NCBI GenBank assembly: GCA_963699495.1 | Contig: CAVOUB010000005.1 | Coordinates: 1,054,001-1,118,000 of the forward strand | From: JAIBJN01 sp963699495 | Lineage (GTDB): Bacteria; Actinomycetota; Thermoleophilia; Gaiellales; Gaiellaceae | DNA: 64,000 nucleotides | Direction: 5' to 3' | Part shown: positions 35,662 to 44,589 of the stretch, in pieces | Numbering within the stretch: the first letter of the stretch is position 1 | Layout: each line of letters starts with the position of its first letter | The notes under the pieces: model-generated | The model's input: only the letters and a program-made list of their open reading frames with translations | What the model was told of the DNA's origin: nothing | Databases searched by the model: none | Position numbers and translations under genes: made by a program

Positions 35662-36354
35662 CTAGGAGCCGGTGCGCAGATCCACGACGAGGCGCGGCGG
35701 CCCCGGCAGGGCGATCACCCGGAACGGCACATGCTCCTGCAGTCCGGCCACCCAGTTGAGCACGGCCTCGAAGTCGCCCGTCCGCACGACCTCCTCGAGG
35801 ACCTCGGTTCCGGCGCTGTCCCCGTCGATCCGCAGCGGCCCGGAGTACGTCTCCCCGGCCATCCCCGTGAGGTCGAAGCCTGACGCAGGCTCCATGCGGA
35901 TGGAGAGGAAGGCCTCGCCGGCGATCCGGACCGGGCGGTCCGACGGGTCTTCCTTGATGGGCGGCCGGACGTAGCGGACGAGGTACCCGGGGCGGCTACC
36001 GGGGCGGAACTCGAAGACGACGCGGTCGAACCCGGGATGGTGTCCGATGCGGACGCCGGTCAGGAGGGCGAGCCCCCTCCCCGAGGCGGGCCCGGAGACA
36101 GGTGCGGTCCCGAACGGCGGGCCCGGCGGCGGCACGGCCTCGGTCTCGGTCTCCGTCTCGGTCGGCGCGACGGTGGTCGTCGGGGTCGTCGTCGTTGCGG
36201 GCGATGTCTCCGTTGTCGGCTCCGCGGTCGTCGCGGTCGGCGGAGCCGTTTCGCTCTCCCCTCCGCCGCAGGCGGCCAGGGCGAGGACGAGCAGGCTGCC
36301 GGCGGCGACCTGTCTCGCCACGCCGCCCGGCCAGTGAGGCACCACGCCCGTCAT
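35662..36354 (-). CDS. Lipoprotein with AMIN-like domain
   Basis: 230 aa. Lipoprotein signal with lipobox LALAACGG (Cys about 29), a long Thr/Pro/Glu linker (about 35-75), then a globular domain from about 95: VRIGHHPGFDRVVFEFRPGS, YLVRYVRPPIKEDPS, VIALPGPPRLVVDL. This is the pattern of AMIN-like domains of actinobacterial cell-surface lipoproteins. A role in cell-envelope binding is likely; no catalytic residues are visible. Confidence 0.8.
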   Translation of the reverse strand: MTGVVPHWPGGVARQVAAGSLLVLALAACGGGESETAPPTATTAEPTTETSPATTTTPTTTVAPTETETETEAVPPPGPPFGTAPVSGPASGRGLALLTGVRIGHHPGFDRVVFEFRPGSRPGYLVRYVRPPIKEDPSDRPVRIAGEAFLSIRMEPASGFDLTGMAGETYSGPLRIDGDSAGTEVLEEVVRTGDFEAVLNWVAGLQEHVPFRVIALPGPPRLVVDLRTGS

Positions 36355-36455
36355 GGCTCCAGTGTCGCCTCGTCCCGGAGCGGTTGCATCCGGGACGGCC
36401 CCGAGCCCGAGCTGCGGACTTTCCGCGAGGCGACCGATCCGTGTTCGAGCCCACG

Positions 36456-36488
36456 GCCGGCGGGCGGGTTGCTCGCCCGCCCGCCGGC
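36456..36488. terminator. Strong hairpin downstream of the PhoX gene
   Basis: Perfect 13-bp stem: GCCGGCGGGCGGG at 36456-36468 and CCCGCCCGCCGGC at 36476-36488, 7-base loop. It begins 35 bases after the end of the PhoX gene on the minus strand. It is the likely end of that transcript. Confidence 0.6.
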
Positions 36489-36522
36489 ATCCGCCGAGGC
36501 CTCTTCAAGGCTCTCGCGTCGA

Positions 36523-38115
36523 CTAGTCGATCGTGTAGATGTCCTTGAAGTTGTTCACGCGCATGGCCAGGAGCTGGCCGTACTCGACGAGCGCCGGATC
36601 CGGATTGGCCTTGTGGATCTGGGCGTCGAACAGGAACCAGCCCTTGCCGAGCAGCTCGTGCACGTCGATGATCCCGCTCGATTCCTCGTCGATGGTGAAC
36701 ACCGCGTCCGTCCCGCCAGGGGTCTGCGGAGCGAAGAGAGCCGGGTCGAACTGCGCCAGGACGCCTCGCTTGCCGGTCGCGATGTCGTAGGCGACGATCC
36801 GGCCGAGGTGGACGTTGTTCCCGGCGTCCTCCTGGATCACGATGTTGCCGCGGTTGTCGATGTCCATGTTGTCAGGCTTGTTCAGGTACGGAGCCTCGGA
36901 CCCGTCCAGGAGCAGGGTCAGCGAGCCCCCGAGCTCGGGGTGCTCGATGTTCTCGAAGCGAAGGCGCCAGAGGCCGCCGCCGTCCCGTCCGAAGAGGCCC
37001 GTCGGCACGTCGGCACCCTTGCCGCCCTCGGTCGTCACGAAGTAGAAGTCGTCCGGGTTCCGGGGATCCCAGGCGCCGTCCTCGATCCTGTTCAGGGACA
37101 GGCCGACGCTCTTGGCGAGGGCGTTTTGGGCCGAGCCTGACAGGTCCCAGTTGACCTCGGCGAGGTCGAAGCCCGCGTTCTCGTCCTTGCCGAACTCCGT
37201 GCGGTAGGCGGCGTCGGTGCTTACTGCCTCGTCCGTCAGGTCGACGACGAAGCTGGTGCCGTTGGTGAGGCCGGCCTTGTCGAAGGCGTTGCCGTGCCGC
37301 CGCTTGGCGCCGACGTAGACCCAGAGCTGTCCGTCGGCCCCGTCTTCGTTACCCATCACGACGGTGGTATCGCTCCTGTTCGCGGCCGGCTTCGTGTTCT
37401 CCCACGAGAAGAGCCCCAGCCGTGGCAGCTGCTGGGCGTGCCCGTTCTCGGTGACTCCGAAGGAGCGGCCCTCGTCGCCGATCTCCTCGTTGCCGAAGTA
37501 GATGCGGCCGGCATAGCCGTTGCCGGTGCGCTTGTTGAGGAACTGGAACTGGTCGCTGAGCGTGCTCGAGCACCAGCGTCCGAAGGCCGCGAGCTGTGCC
37601 GGAAAGACATCTCCGGGAGTGCGCGGGTTGGGCCCGCCCGCGGACGGGTTGGGGCCGTAGGTCTGGCTGACGTAGTCCCAGTAGGTCACCCCCGGCTGCA
37701 CGAAGTCCGAGCCTTGCTCGACCTCGAACGTCTTGCCGTCGATGCTCCACTTGGAGACGAAGGCGCCCTTCTGGCCGTGGGCCCGGACGGCGCCGACGGT
37801 GGAGACGAGCTCGTGGTTGGAGTAGAGCGTGAAGTCGCGTCCCTGGCCTGATGAACGCGCTCCCAACCCGTCAGGGATGCCGACGAGCTCGAAGCCGTTG
37901 GAGGCCGCCCCGGCGTCGCTGACCGTGAGCAGCGACTTGATCTTGACGCCCGGAGCCGCCGGCAACACATACGGGTCGGTGTTTGTACTGGGCCCTCGGC
38001 TGATGCCCGAGCCGTCGCTGGGGTTCCCGCCGGCGACCGTCGGCCCGGCCAGGATCACCAGGATGCCGACAGAGCCGACGGCTGCGGCGAGCCCTCGGAT
38101 CACGTACCTGCGCAA
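36523..38115 (-). CDS. PhoX-family (DUF839) secreted phosphatase-like protein
   Basis: 530 aa from a TTG 5 bases after GGGAGG; longer in-frame starts have no ribosome site. Residues about 1-35 are a hydrophobic export signal (VIRGLAAAVGSVGILVILAG). The mature part is a beta-propeller-like DUF839/PhoX domain: FTLYSNHELVSTVGAVRAHG, IYFGNEEIGDEGRSFG, DNMDIDNRGNIVIQEDAGNN, and FTIDEESSGIIDVHELLG. PhoX enzymes are calcium/iron phosphatases. The twin-Arg pair expected for Tat export is only weakly present, so localisation is less certain. Confidence 0.82.
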   Translation of the reverse strand: MRRYVIRGLAAAVGSVGILVILAGPTVAGGNPSDGSGISRGPSTNTDPYVLPAAPGVKIKSLLTVSDAGAASNGFELVGIPDGLGARSSGQGRDFTLYSNHELVSTVGAVRAHGQKGAFVSKWSIDGKTFEVEQGSDFVQPGVTYWDYVSQTYGPNPSAGGPNPRTPGDVFPAQLAAFGRWCSSTLSDQFQFLNKRTGNGYAGRIYFGNEEIGDEGRSFGVTENGHAQQLPRLGLFSWENTKPAANRSDTTVVMGNEDGADGQLWVYVGAKRRHGNAFDKAGLTNGTSFVVDLTDEAVSTDAAYRTEFGKDENAGFDLAEVNWDLSGSAQNALAKSVGLSLNRIEDGAWDPRNPDDFYFVTTEGGKGADVPTGLFGRDGGGLWRLRFENIEHPELGGSLTLLLDGSEAPYLNKPDNMDIDNRGNIVIQEDAGNNVHLGRIVAYDIATGKRGVLAQFDPALFAPQTPGGTDAVFTIDEESSGIIDVHELLGKGWFLFDAQIHKANPDPALVEYGQLLAMRVNNFKDIYTID

Positions 38116-38289
38116 AAGAGCCTCCCTTCGAGGACGATTCCCGTGGACAGCGTACGGTCTCTCGCTACGCCGTCGTCGCGGGATGACTAACAGCGATTGG
38201 GGCGCCGGTGGGTTTCGCGACGGTGACCGATTGACGACCAAGTGGTGACCGCCGGGCCAGGAGGGTGTCCGGGCATCAGCGCGTTTTGT

Positions 38290-38766
38290 CTACCCGCCCT
38301 CGTAGGCCCGTTTCAGGCCGGCGATCTCGATCTTGCTCATCTGGAGCATCGCCTGCATGACCCGGCCGGCTTTCGCGGGGTCGTCGTCGCCGAGCAGCTC
38401 GCCCAGGATGCGCGGGACGACCTGCCAGGACACGCCGAACTTGTCCGTGAGCCAGCCGCACGGTCCGGGCTTTCCTCCCTCGGAAAGCTTCTCCCAGTAC
38501 TCGTCGACCTCCGCTTGCGTCTCGCAGCTCACGAGAAGCGAGATGCCCTGCGAGAAGGTGAACGACGGCCCGCCGTTCAGGGCGACGAACTCTTGCCCGT
38601 CGAGCTCGAAGGTCGCTGCCATGAGCGAGCCCTTCGGCCCGGGCCCTGCGTCGCCGTAGCGCGACGAGCTGACGATCTTCGAGTTCTCGAAGATCGAGGT
38701 GTAAAGGGCGATCGCCTCCTCGGCCCGGCCGTCGAATGTCAGGAACGTCGTGATGCGGTTCTTCAT
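38290..38766 (-). CDS. VOC-superfamily protein (PhnB-like)
   Basis: 158 aa, complete. Glyoxalase/bleomycin-resistance fold with the PhnB-like order ITTFLTFDGRAEEAIALYTS, KGSLMAATFELDGQEFVALN, FSQGISLLVSCETQAEVDEY, and DKFGVSWQVVPRILGELL. Members bind a metal or small ligands; the reaction cannot be told. It stands alone on the minus strand, divergent from glpK. Confidence 0.85.
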   Translation of the reverse strand: MKNRITTFLTFDGRAEEAIALYTSIFENSKIVSSSRYGDAGPGPKGSLMAATFELDGQEFVALNGGPSFTFSQGISLLVSCETQAEVDEYWEKLSEGGKPGPCGWLTDKFGVSWQVVPRILGELLGDDDPAKAGRVMQAMLQMSKIEIAGLKRAYEGG

Positions 38767-38879
38767 GGTTGAAAGGCTCCCTTCCGGTTCCGGTTCCCTC
38801 TAGAGACCGGGGGCGGTCCGGAAACTCATCGGACCCGGTGCGGAACCTTCGCAGGTCGTTCCCCTGATAAATAGGCAGC

Positions 38880-40337
38880 GTGCCGCCGGAGGTGATCCTC
38901 GCTCTCGATCAGGGAAGCTCGAGCACGCGCTGCGTCGCGTATGACCGGGGTCTGCACCAGCGCGGCTCGGCCGTCCGGCAGGTCTCCACCTATCGGCCGT
39001 CGCCTGGCATGGTCGAGCACGATCCCGATGAGCTGCTCGCCGGAGCGCTGGAGGCCGTCTCCGAGGCCGTCGCGGGGGGAGGAGCCGCTGTCGCGGCGAT
39101 CGGAATTGCGAGCCAGACGGAGTCCTTCGTGCTCTGGGAGCGCGGCACCGGGCGGGCGGTCACCCCCGTCGTGAGCTGGCAGGACCAGCGTGCGGGCGAG
39201 CTGTGCGCGGCGATCGGCGCGCGCCCTGAGGCGGCCACCGTGCGGGCGACGACCGGCCTGGCGCTCGACCCGACCTTCTCCGCGCCGAAGCTCGCCTGGC
39301 TCTTCGCCGACGACGCGGCTCTTCGCGAGCGTGCGGAGGCGGGTGAGCTGCTGTTCGGCGACATCGCGTGCTGGCTGGCCTGGCATCTCTGCGGCGCGGT
39401 GGCACACGTCACGGAACCGTCGAACGCCTGCCGTTCGCTGCTCGTCGACCTGGAGACGCTGCGCTGGGACTCGGGGCTGCTCGACCTGTTCGGAGTGCCC
39501 GCGGCCCTGCTGCCCGAGATCAGGCCGTCCGACGATCCCGGCGTCCACGCTTCCGGCGCGGTGGTCGGGTTCGAGGCTCCGCTGGCGGCGATGCTCGGTG
39601 ACCAGCCGGCGGCGCTCTACGGCCAGGGGTGCACGTCGCCGCGAATGGCCACGCTCACGCTGGGCACGGGGGCCTTCCTCTGGCTGAACGTCGGCGCCGA
39701 GCGGCCGGAACCTCCGTCAGGCGTGCTGGCGACCGCCGCGTGGGAAAAGCGAGCCTCCGGGCCGACGTACGCGCTCGAGGCCTTCTGCGCCAACGCCGGC
39801 AACGCGCTGGGCCTGCTTCCCGCCTTGGGTTTCGCCGCTGCCGGTCTTTCTCAGGCGCCCGACTGGTCCCGTCCGCATCCCGTGGTCGTCCCTGCCCCGG
39901 CGGGCCTCGGCACTCCCCGCTGGCATGGCGCCGACCGCATCACCGTCCTGGGGGCAAGCAGCACGACGACCGCCGCCGACCTTGCAGCGGCGGGTCTCGC
40001 CGGCGTCGCTCACCAGATCGCCGACGCGCTGGAGGCCGTGGACGCATCGAGCTCCGCGGACGTCCTGCGGGTGGGTGGAGGGCTTTCCGCTCACGAGGGG
40101 CTGGTGCAGGCCGTGGCCGACCTTTCAGGACTGACGCTCGAGGTCGCCGCCGACCCGGAGGCGACCGCTCGAGGCATCGCCGCGCTGGCCGCCGAGGCGG
40201 CCGGCCTGCTCGACCACGACGTCGCGGCGCCCGCGATCGCCCGCCGGGTCGCTCCGCGCCTGGACGACGGCGGACGCGCGCGGGAGCGATCCCGGTGGGA
40301 GGACGCGCTGGAGGTGCACGTGCGGGTGGAGGCGTGA
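38880..40337 (+). CDS. glpK: Glycerol kinase-like FGGY carbohydrate kinase
   Basis: 485 aa, GTG start. It phosphorylates glycerol (or a close polyol) with ATP. FGGY N-domain start VILALDQGSSSTRCVAYD, WQDQRAGE in the acceptor site, TLTLGTGAFLWLNVG and VLRVGGGLSAHEGLVQAVAD in the C-domain. The next gene is glycerol-3-phosphate dehydrogenase with a 4-base GTGA overlap, which supports glycerol as substrate. It is slightly short for GlpK. A possible -10 (GATAAAT) lies just before the start. Confidence 0.85.
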   Translation: MPPEVILALDQGSSSTRCVAYDRGLHQRGSAVRQVSTYRPSPGMVEHDPDELLAGALEAVSEAVAGGGAAVAAIGIASQTESFVLWERGTGRAVTPVVSWQDQRAGELCAAIGARPEAATVRATTGLALDPTFSAPKLAWLFADDAALRERAEAGELLFGDIACWLAWHLCGAVAHVTEPSNACRSLLVDLETLRWDSGLLDLFGVPAALLPEIRPSDDPGVHASGAVVGFEAPLAAMLGDQPAALYGQGCTSPRMATLTLGTGAFLWLNVGAERPEPPSGVLATAAWEKRASGPTYALEAFCANAGNALGLLPALGFAAAGLSQAPDWSRPHPVVVPAPAGLGTPRWHGADRITVLGASSTTTAADLAAAGLAGVAHQIADALEAVDASSSADVLRVGGGLSAHEGLVQAVADLSGLTLEVAADPEATARGIAALAAEAAGLLDHDVAAPAIARRVAPRLDDGGRARERSRWEDALEVHVRVEA

Positions 40338-41971
40338 CCGCGGGAGCCCTGAGCCCGGGCACCCGTGCGGAAGCGGTCTCCAGGCTGGAGCAGGAGCAAC
40401 TCGACGTCCTCGTCGTCGGGGGCGGGATCACCGGCGTCGGGATCGCGCTCGACGCGGTGTCGCGCGGCCTGTCGGTCGGACTGATCGAGGCACGCGACCT
40501 GGCGGCGGGCACCTCGAGCCGGTCGAGCAAGCTGATCCACGGCGGGCTGCGCTACCTCGAGATGCTGGAGTTCAAGCTCGTGCACGAAGCCCTGCGCGAG
40601 CGGCGCCTGCTGCTGACCCGACTCGCGCCCCACCTCGTGCGGCCGGTGGAGTTCATGTTCCCTCTGAAGCATCGAGGCTGGGAGCGTCCGTACATGGGCG
40701 CCGGCCTGCTCCTCTACGACGCCTGGGGAGGCCGGCATCTGCCTCGGGCCCGGCATCTGTCCCGCGGTGCGGCGCTGGCGTCGGCCCCGGCGCTGCGGCC
40801 CGATTCGCTCGTGGGAGCCGTGTGTTTCCACGACGCCCAGGAGGACGACGCGCTCTACGCCGTGTACGTGGCGCGCACGGCTGCGGCTCGTGGCGCCTCG
40901 ATCGCAACCAGGGTTCGCGCTGCAAGCTTCCTGCGTGACGAGACCGCCCGGATTCTCGGCGTCCGAGCCGGCGACGGTCTCACCGGGCGCCCGCTCGAGA
41001 TCCGTGCTCGACACACGATCGTCGCCGTCGGCGTCGCGACGGACCGGGTGCTCGAGCAGGCCACCGGCCGGCCGCAGAACGCCTTGCGACCCTCGAAAGG
41101 GGTGCACCTGATCGTCCCCCGCGCCTCGATCCCCATGCGCTCGGGCCTCTTCATGCGAACGGAGAAGAGCATCTTCCACGCCATCCCCTGGAGCTCGGAG
41201 TACTGGCTCCTGGGTGATACCGACACCGAGTGGGGCGGTGAGGTCGACACCCCGGTCGCCAACCGGACGGACGTCGACTACGTGCTCGCCAAGGTGAACA
41301 GCGTTCTCCGCAGGCCCGTGGAGCGCCAGGAGATCTGCGGTGTGTTCGCGGGGCTCCGCCCTCTCGTCGCCGCCGAGGGCACCGCCGACACCACCCGGCT
41401 CTCGCGCGAGCACCGGCTGTTCTCGCCGGTGCCCGGCCTGACGGCGATCGCGGGTGGCAAGTACACGACGTATCGCGTCATGGCGCGGGACGCCGTTGAC
41501 ATGGCGGCGCGCGACCTTGGGTCGACGACTCCCTCGGCGACCGACCGGCTACCACTGCTCGGGGCCGCCGCGCCGCCGGCCGACCAGGATCGGATCCGGT
41601 TGCGCCACGGCGGCTGCGCGGACGAGGTGCTGCTGCTCGCCCAGGCCGACCCGCGGCTCGCAGCCCCCCTCCCCGGTGCCGGTCGCTACCTCGGCGCCGA
41701 GGCAGTGCACGCAGTCACCCACCAGGGCGCGCTCGACCTGGACGACATCCTCTCGCGGCGCACCCGCGTCTCCATCGAGGCTGCCGACCGTGGCCGCGCC
41801 GCCGCGGCGGCGATCGCGCCGCTCGTCGCGCCGGTGCTGGGGTGGTCGGAGGCGCGCACCGCAGAGGAGCTCGACCGCTACATCAGGCTGCGAGATGCCG
41901 AGGAGGCCGGGGAGAGCGCGCCTGACGATGCCGCGGCCGTAGCCGCCTACCGGGCCGTCATGGAACGCTGA
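40334..41971 (+). CDS. glpD: Glycerol-3-phosphate dehydrogenase, FAD-dependent
   Basis: 545 aa, GTG start overlapping glpK. It oxidises glycerol-3-phosphate to dihydroxyacetone phosphate at the membrane. FAD fingerprint VLVVGGGITGVGIALDAVSR, AGTSSRSSKLIHGGLRYLE, and GGKYTTYRVMARDAVD match GlpD, and the C-terminal cap domain is present (LRHGGCADEVLLLAQAD). With glpK it forms a glycerol catabolism unit. It ends at an unusual long inverted repeat. Confidence 0.95.
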   Translation: MTAGALSPGTRAEAVSRLEQEQLDVLVVGGGITGVGIALDAVSRGLSVGLIEARDLAAGTSSRSSKLIHGGLRYLEMLEFKLVHEALRERRLLLTRLAPHLVRPVEFMFPLKHRGWERPYMGAGLLLYDAWGGRHLPRARHLSRGAALASAPALRPDSLVGAVCFHDAQEDDALYAVYVARTAAARGASIATRVRAASFLRDETARILGVRAGDGLTGRPLEIRARHTIVAVGVATDRVLEQATGRPQNALRPSKGVHLIVPRASIPMRSGLFMRTEKSIFHAIPWSSEYWLLGDTDTEWGGEVDTPVANRTDVDYVLAKVNSVLRRPVERQEICGVFAGLRPLVAAEGTADTTRLSREHRLFSPVPGLTAIAGGKYTTYRVMARDAVDMAARDLGSTTPSATDRLPLLGAAAPPADQDRIRLRHGGCADEVLLLAQADPRLAAPLPGAGRYLGAEAVHAVTHQGALDLDDILSRRTRVSIEAADRGRAAAAAIAPLVAPVLGWSEARTAEELDRYIRLRDAEEAGESAPDDAAAVAAYRAVMER

Positions 41972-41978
41972 ACCACTT

Positions 41979-42031
41979 GGAGGGTTTGGCGGAATGCCGC
42001 TCGGCACAGACTGTATTTCGCCAAACCCTCC
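41979..42031. repeat. 13-bp perfect inverted repeat with 27-base centre
   Basis: GGAGGGTTTGGCG (41979-41991) and CGCCAAACCCTCC (42019-42031) are perfect inverse copies between the convergent ends of glpD and the FAD oxidoreductase gene. Within the centre, TGCCG and CGGCA can form a second small stem. It may be a bidirectional terminator, though the loop is long and no T run is seen. Confidence 0.5.
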
Positions 42032-42035
42032 TAGC

Positions 42036-43244
42036 CTAGGCCCGGGCGCCCGGCCCGTAGGAGAGCTGTAGCAGCCGCCCCTCGGCGAACCGCTCGGGAC
42101 GCAGCTCGCCGACGTCGATCGGCGGCGTTCGGTCGGTCACCTCTGCGGCCACGACCTCGCCCACGGCCGGGGAGAGCTTGAACCCATGGCCGCTCCAGCC
42201 CACGGCGAGGTAGAGGCCCTCGATCGAGGGGCACGGGCCGACGATCGGGTTCCAGTCGGGGGTGACGTCGTACGGCCCGGCGAAGCCGCGCACCAGCTCA
42301 AAGTCGGCCAGCCGCGGATATCGCGCCCGCAGCCCGCGGCGAACGGCGTCCTCGTAGCCATCCGACAGGCCGTGGTCGCAGTCGTCGGCGCGCTCGAGCG
42401 GATCTTCGCCTGTGTAGGCGACGGCACAGAACTGCCGCCCTCGGTCGGGGCGGACGACGACGTTCGTAACCGCATCCGAGCAGACCGCGGAGGGAAGCGG
42501 GCGACCGGGATCGGTGCGACCCACCAGCACCTGCAGGCGGCGAAGCTTGATCGGTTGCTCGGCACCGAGCGGCCGCAACAGGTCGTTCGCCCACGCTCCG
42601 GTGGCCAGGACGATCTGGCCGGCGGGGACGAAGCCGTCTGCGGTCTCGAGGCCGACGGCACGGCCGGCCTCCACGCGGATGGCATCCACCGCCCGGCCGA
42701 GATGGTGCCGGAGACCGCGGCGTGTCGCGGCTGCGTACCAGCCCAGGCACATCTTCTGCGCATCGGCGAAACCGCCGTCCGGCTCATAGGCGGCGCCTGC
42801 GACTCCTTCCAGCCACAACTCGGGCTCGACGTCCCGGATCTCGCCCGCCTCGAGGAACCGGGTCTGCAGGCCGAGGGACTGCAGCATCGCGACGTTGCCC
42901 CGGCAGGCGTCGGCCAGCTCAGGCGGCACCGTGAGCAGGTAGCCACAGCGCACGTATCCCGCGTCCGCGACGCCCACCTCGTCGTGCCAGTGCATGATCG
43001 TCTGCGAGCCGGCCATGGCGAGCCGGGCGGTGACCGCATTGGAGTAGTGGCGGCGCACCATCGAGAACGACCGGCCGGAGTCTCCGGCGCCCGGCATGTC
43101 GCGGTCGAACAGCGCGACGCTGCCGATCCCATCGCGGCACAGAGCGTGGGCGGTTGCCAGTCCGAAGATGCCTCCGCCGACGATCGCGGTGTCCACGGCG
43201 GCGCTCACGCGGCCAACCGTATCAGCGGGTTCTGACTTGACCAT
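42036..43244 (-). CDS. FAD-dependent amine/amino-acid oxidase (DAO family)
   Basis: 402 aa (a GTG at 43208 is an equally good start; neither has a strong ribosome site). N-terminal FAD fold VDTAIVGGGIFGLATAHALC, then SFSMVRRHYSNAVTARLAMA. The C-terminal part has the family ending LYLAVGWSGHGFKLSPAVGE. This is the sarcosine/glycine oxidase-like group, which oxidises secondary or primary amines to imines. It is divergent from the microcompartment operon, so it may act on the same or a related amine, but that is inference. Confidence 0.85.
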   Translation of the reverse strand: MVKSEPADTVGRVSAAVDTAIVGGGIFGLATAHALCRDGIGSVALFDRDMPGAGDSGRSFSMVRRHYSNAVTARLAMAGSQTIMHWHDEVGVADAGYVRCGYLLTVPPELADACRGNVAMLQSLGLQTRFLEAGEIRDVEPELWLEGVAGAAYEPDGGFADAQKMCLGWYAAATRRGLRHHLGRAVDAIRVEAGRAVGLETADGFVPAGQIVLATGAWANDLLRPLGAEQPIKLRRLQVLVGRTDPGRPLPSAVCSDAVTNVVVRPDRGRQFCAVAYTGEDPLERADDCDHGLSDGYEDAVRRGLRARYPRLADFELVRGFAGPYDVTPDWNPIVGPCPSIEGLYLAVGWSGHGFKLSPAVGEVVAAEVTDRTPPIDVGELRPERFAEGRLLQLSYGPGARA

Positions 43245-43255
43245 TTCATATTTGG

Positions 43256-43284
43256 TTGTCTTTTGGACTTCTATTCGGTACTGT
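43256..43284 (+). promoter_or_regulatory. Candidate promoter of the microcompartment operon
   Basis: TTGTCT at 43256-43261 and TACTGT at 43279-43284 with a 17-base spacer, in an unusually AT-rich stretch of the divergent gap. Transcription would begin about six bases before the aminotransferase ATG, giving an almost leaderless mRNA; no ribosome site is visible there. Weak -10, so this is tentative. Confidence 0.4.
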
Positions 43285-43296
43285 GAGTGAGCGCGT

Positions 43297-44589
43297 ATGT
43301 ATGACTACGGGTTCTTCTCGTACGAATCGAAGGACGACTTCCTCGACCGCTCGAGGGAGTTCTGGAACCCTGACAAGACCGACTTCTGGCAGGACGCCGG
43401 CGTCGACCTCGTCATCGACAGGCGCGAGGGCTACTTCTTCTGGGACATGGCCGGCCGCCGTCTCGTCGATCTCCACCTGAACGGCGGCACCTACAACCTC
43501 GGCCATCGCAACCCGGAGCTGATCGCCACCCTCGAGCAGGCGATGCAGCGGTTCGACATCGGCAATCACCACTTCCCGGCGCTCGCGAGGACCGCGCTGG
43601 CGGAGGCGCTGGTCAAGACCTGCTCTCCGAACATGCAGAGGGTCGTTTACGGCGCGAGCGGTGGCGAGGCGACGGATATCGCCATCAAGACGGCGCGTCA
43701 CACCCGGCAACGGCGGAGGATCGTCTCGATCCTGAAGGGGTACCACGGCCACACCGGTCTCGCGGTCGCCGCCGGCGACGATCGCTTCTCGCGGCTCTTC
43801 CTGTCCGACCGCCCCGAGGAGTTCACCCATGTGCCCTTCAACGATCTCGAGCAGATGGAGGCGGCGCTGCGCGGCGGCGACTGCGCGGCGGTGCTGATCG
43901 AGACGATCCCGGCGACGTACGGCTTCCCGCTCCCCGAGCCCGGCTACCTGCAGGGGGTAAAGCAGCTGTGCGAGCGCTACGGCGCCCTGTACATCGCCGA
44001 CGAGGTGCAGACGGGGCTGATGCGCACCGGCGAGATGTGGGGCGTCGCGAAGGCAGGGGTCGAGCCCGACATCATGGTCATCGGCAAGGGCATCACGGGC
44101 GGTATGTACCCGATCGCCTGCGTCGTGGTGTCCGAAGAGTGCTCGGCCTGGCTCAAGGAGGACGGCTTCGGCCACATCTCCACCGGCGGGGGCGCGGAGC
44201 TGGGCTGCATCGTCGGGCTGAAGGTTCTCGAGATCTGCGAACGGCCCGAGGTGCGGTCGATGGTGCACTACATCGCGGACCGCTTCGGCCGGGGGCTGCG
44301 CGCGATCCAGGAGCTCTATCCGGACTGGTTCGTCGGCATCCGCCAGGACGGCGTCGTGATGGGGCTGGAGTTCGATCACCCGGAAGGCGCCAAGCTCGTG
44401 ATGAAGCGCCTGTACGAGAACGGCGTCTGGGCGATCTTCTCCACGCTCGACCCGCGGGTGCTGCAATTCAAGCCGGGCATCCTGCTCGGCCCCGAGCTGG
44501 TCGACGAGGTGCTGGATCGCACCGAGATCTCGATCGGCCAGGCGCTGCTCGAGGCGCGCGGCAACCCCCTCGAGGCGGCGGTCCGATGA
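43297..44589 (+). CDS. Class III PLP aminotransferase / amino-alcohol-phosphate phospho-lyase
   Basis: 430 aa, ATG start with an almost leaderless promoter. Fold-type I class III: GASGGEATDIAIKTARHTRQ (phosphate site), IADEVQTGLMRTGE, and the PLP lysine in VIGKGITGGMYP. In RMM/aminoacetone microcompartments this family acts as phospho-lyase, turning 1-amino-2-propanol O-phosphate into propionaldehyde, ammonium and phosphate, rather than transaminating. The neighbouring kinase and aldehyde dehydrogenase support that reading here; direct proof is lacking. The stop overlaps the next gene by 4 bases. No clear N- or C-terminal encapsulation helix is seen. Confidence 0.88.
   Translation: MYDYGFFSYESKDDFLDRSREFWNPDKTDFWQDAGVDLVIDRREGYFFWDMAGRRLVDLHLNGGTYNLGHRNPELIATLEQAMQRFDIGNHHFPALARTALAEALVKTCSPNMQRVVYGASGGEATDIAIKTARHTRQRRRIVSILKGYHGHTGLAVAAGDDRFSRLFLSDRPEEFTHVPFNDLEQMEAALRGGDCAAVLIETIPATYGFPLPEPGYLQGVKQLCERYGALYIADEVQTGLMRTGEMWGVAKAGVEPDIMVIGKGITGGMYPIACVVVSEECSAWLKEDGFGHISTGGGAELGCIVGLKVLEICERPEVRSMVHYIADRFGRGLRAIQELYPDWFVGIRQDGVVMGLEFDHPEGAKLVMKRLYENGVWAIFSTLDPRVLQFKPGILLGPELVDEVLDRTEISIGQALLEARGNPLEAAVR

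Noticed and set aside
39629..40333. N-terminal extension of glpD into glpK
   Set aside because: It lies over glpK in another frame; the GTG at 40334 gives a normal GlpD start.
38880..41971. glpK-glpD as part of the microcompartment pathway
   Set aside because: They form a self-contained glycerol unit, are separated by a minus-strand gene and an inverted repeat, and lack encapsulation helices.
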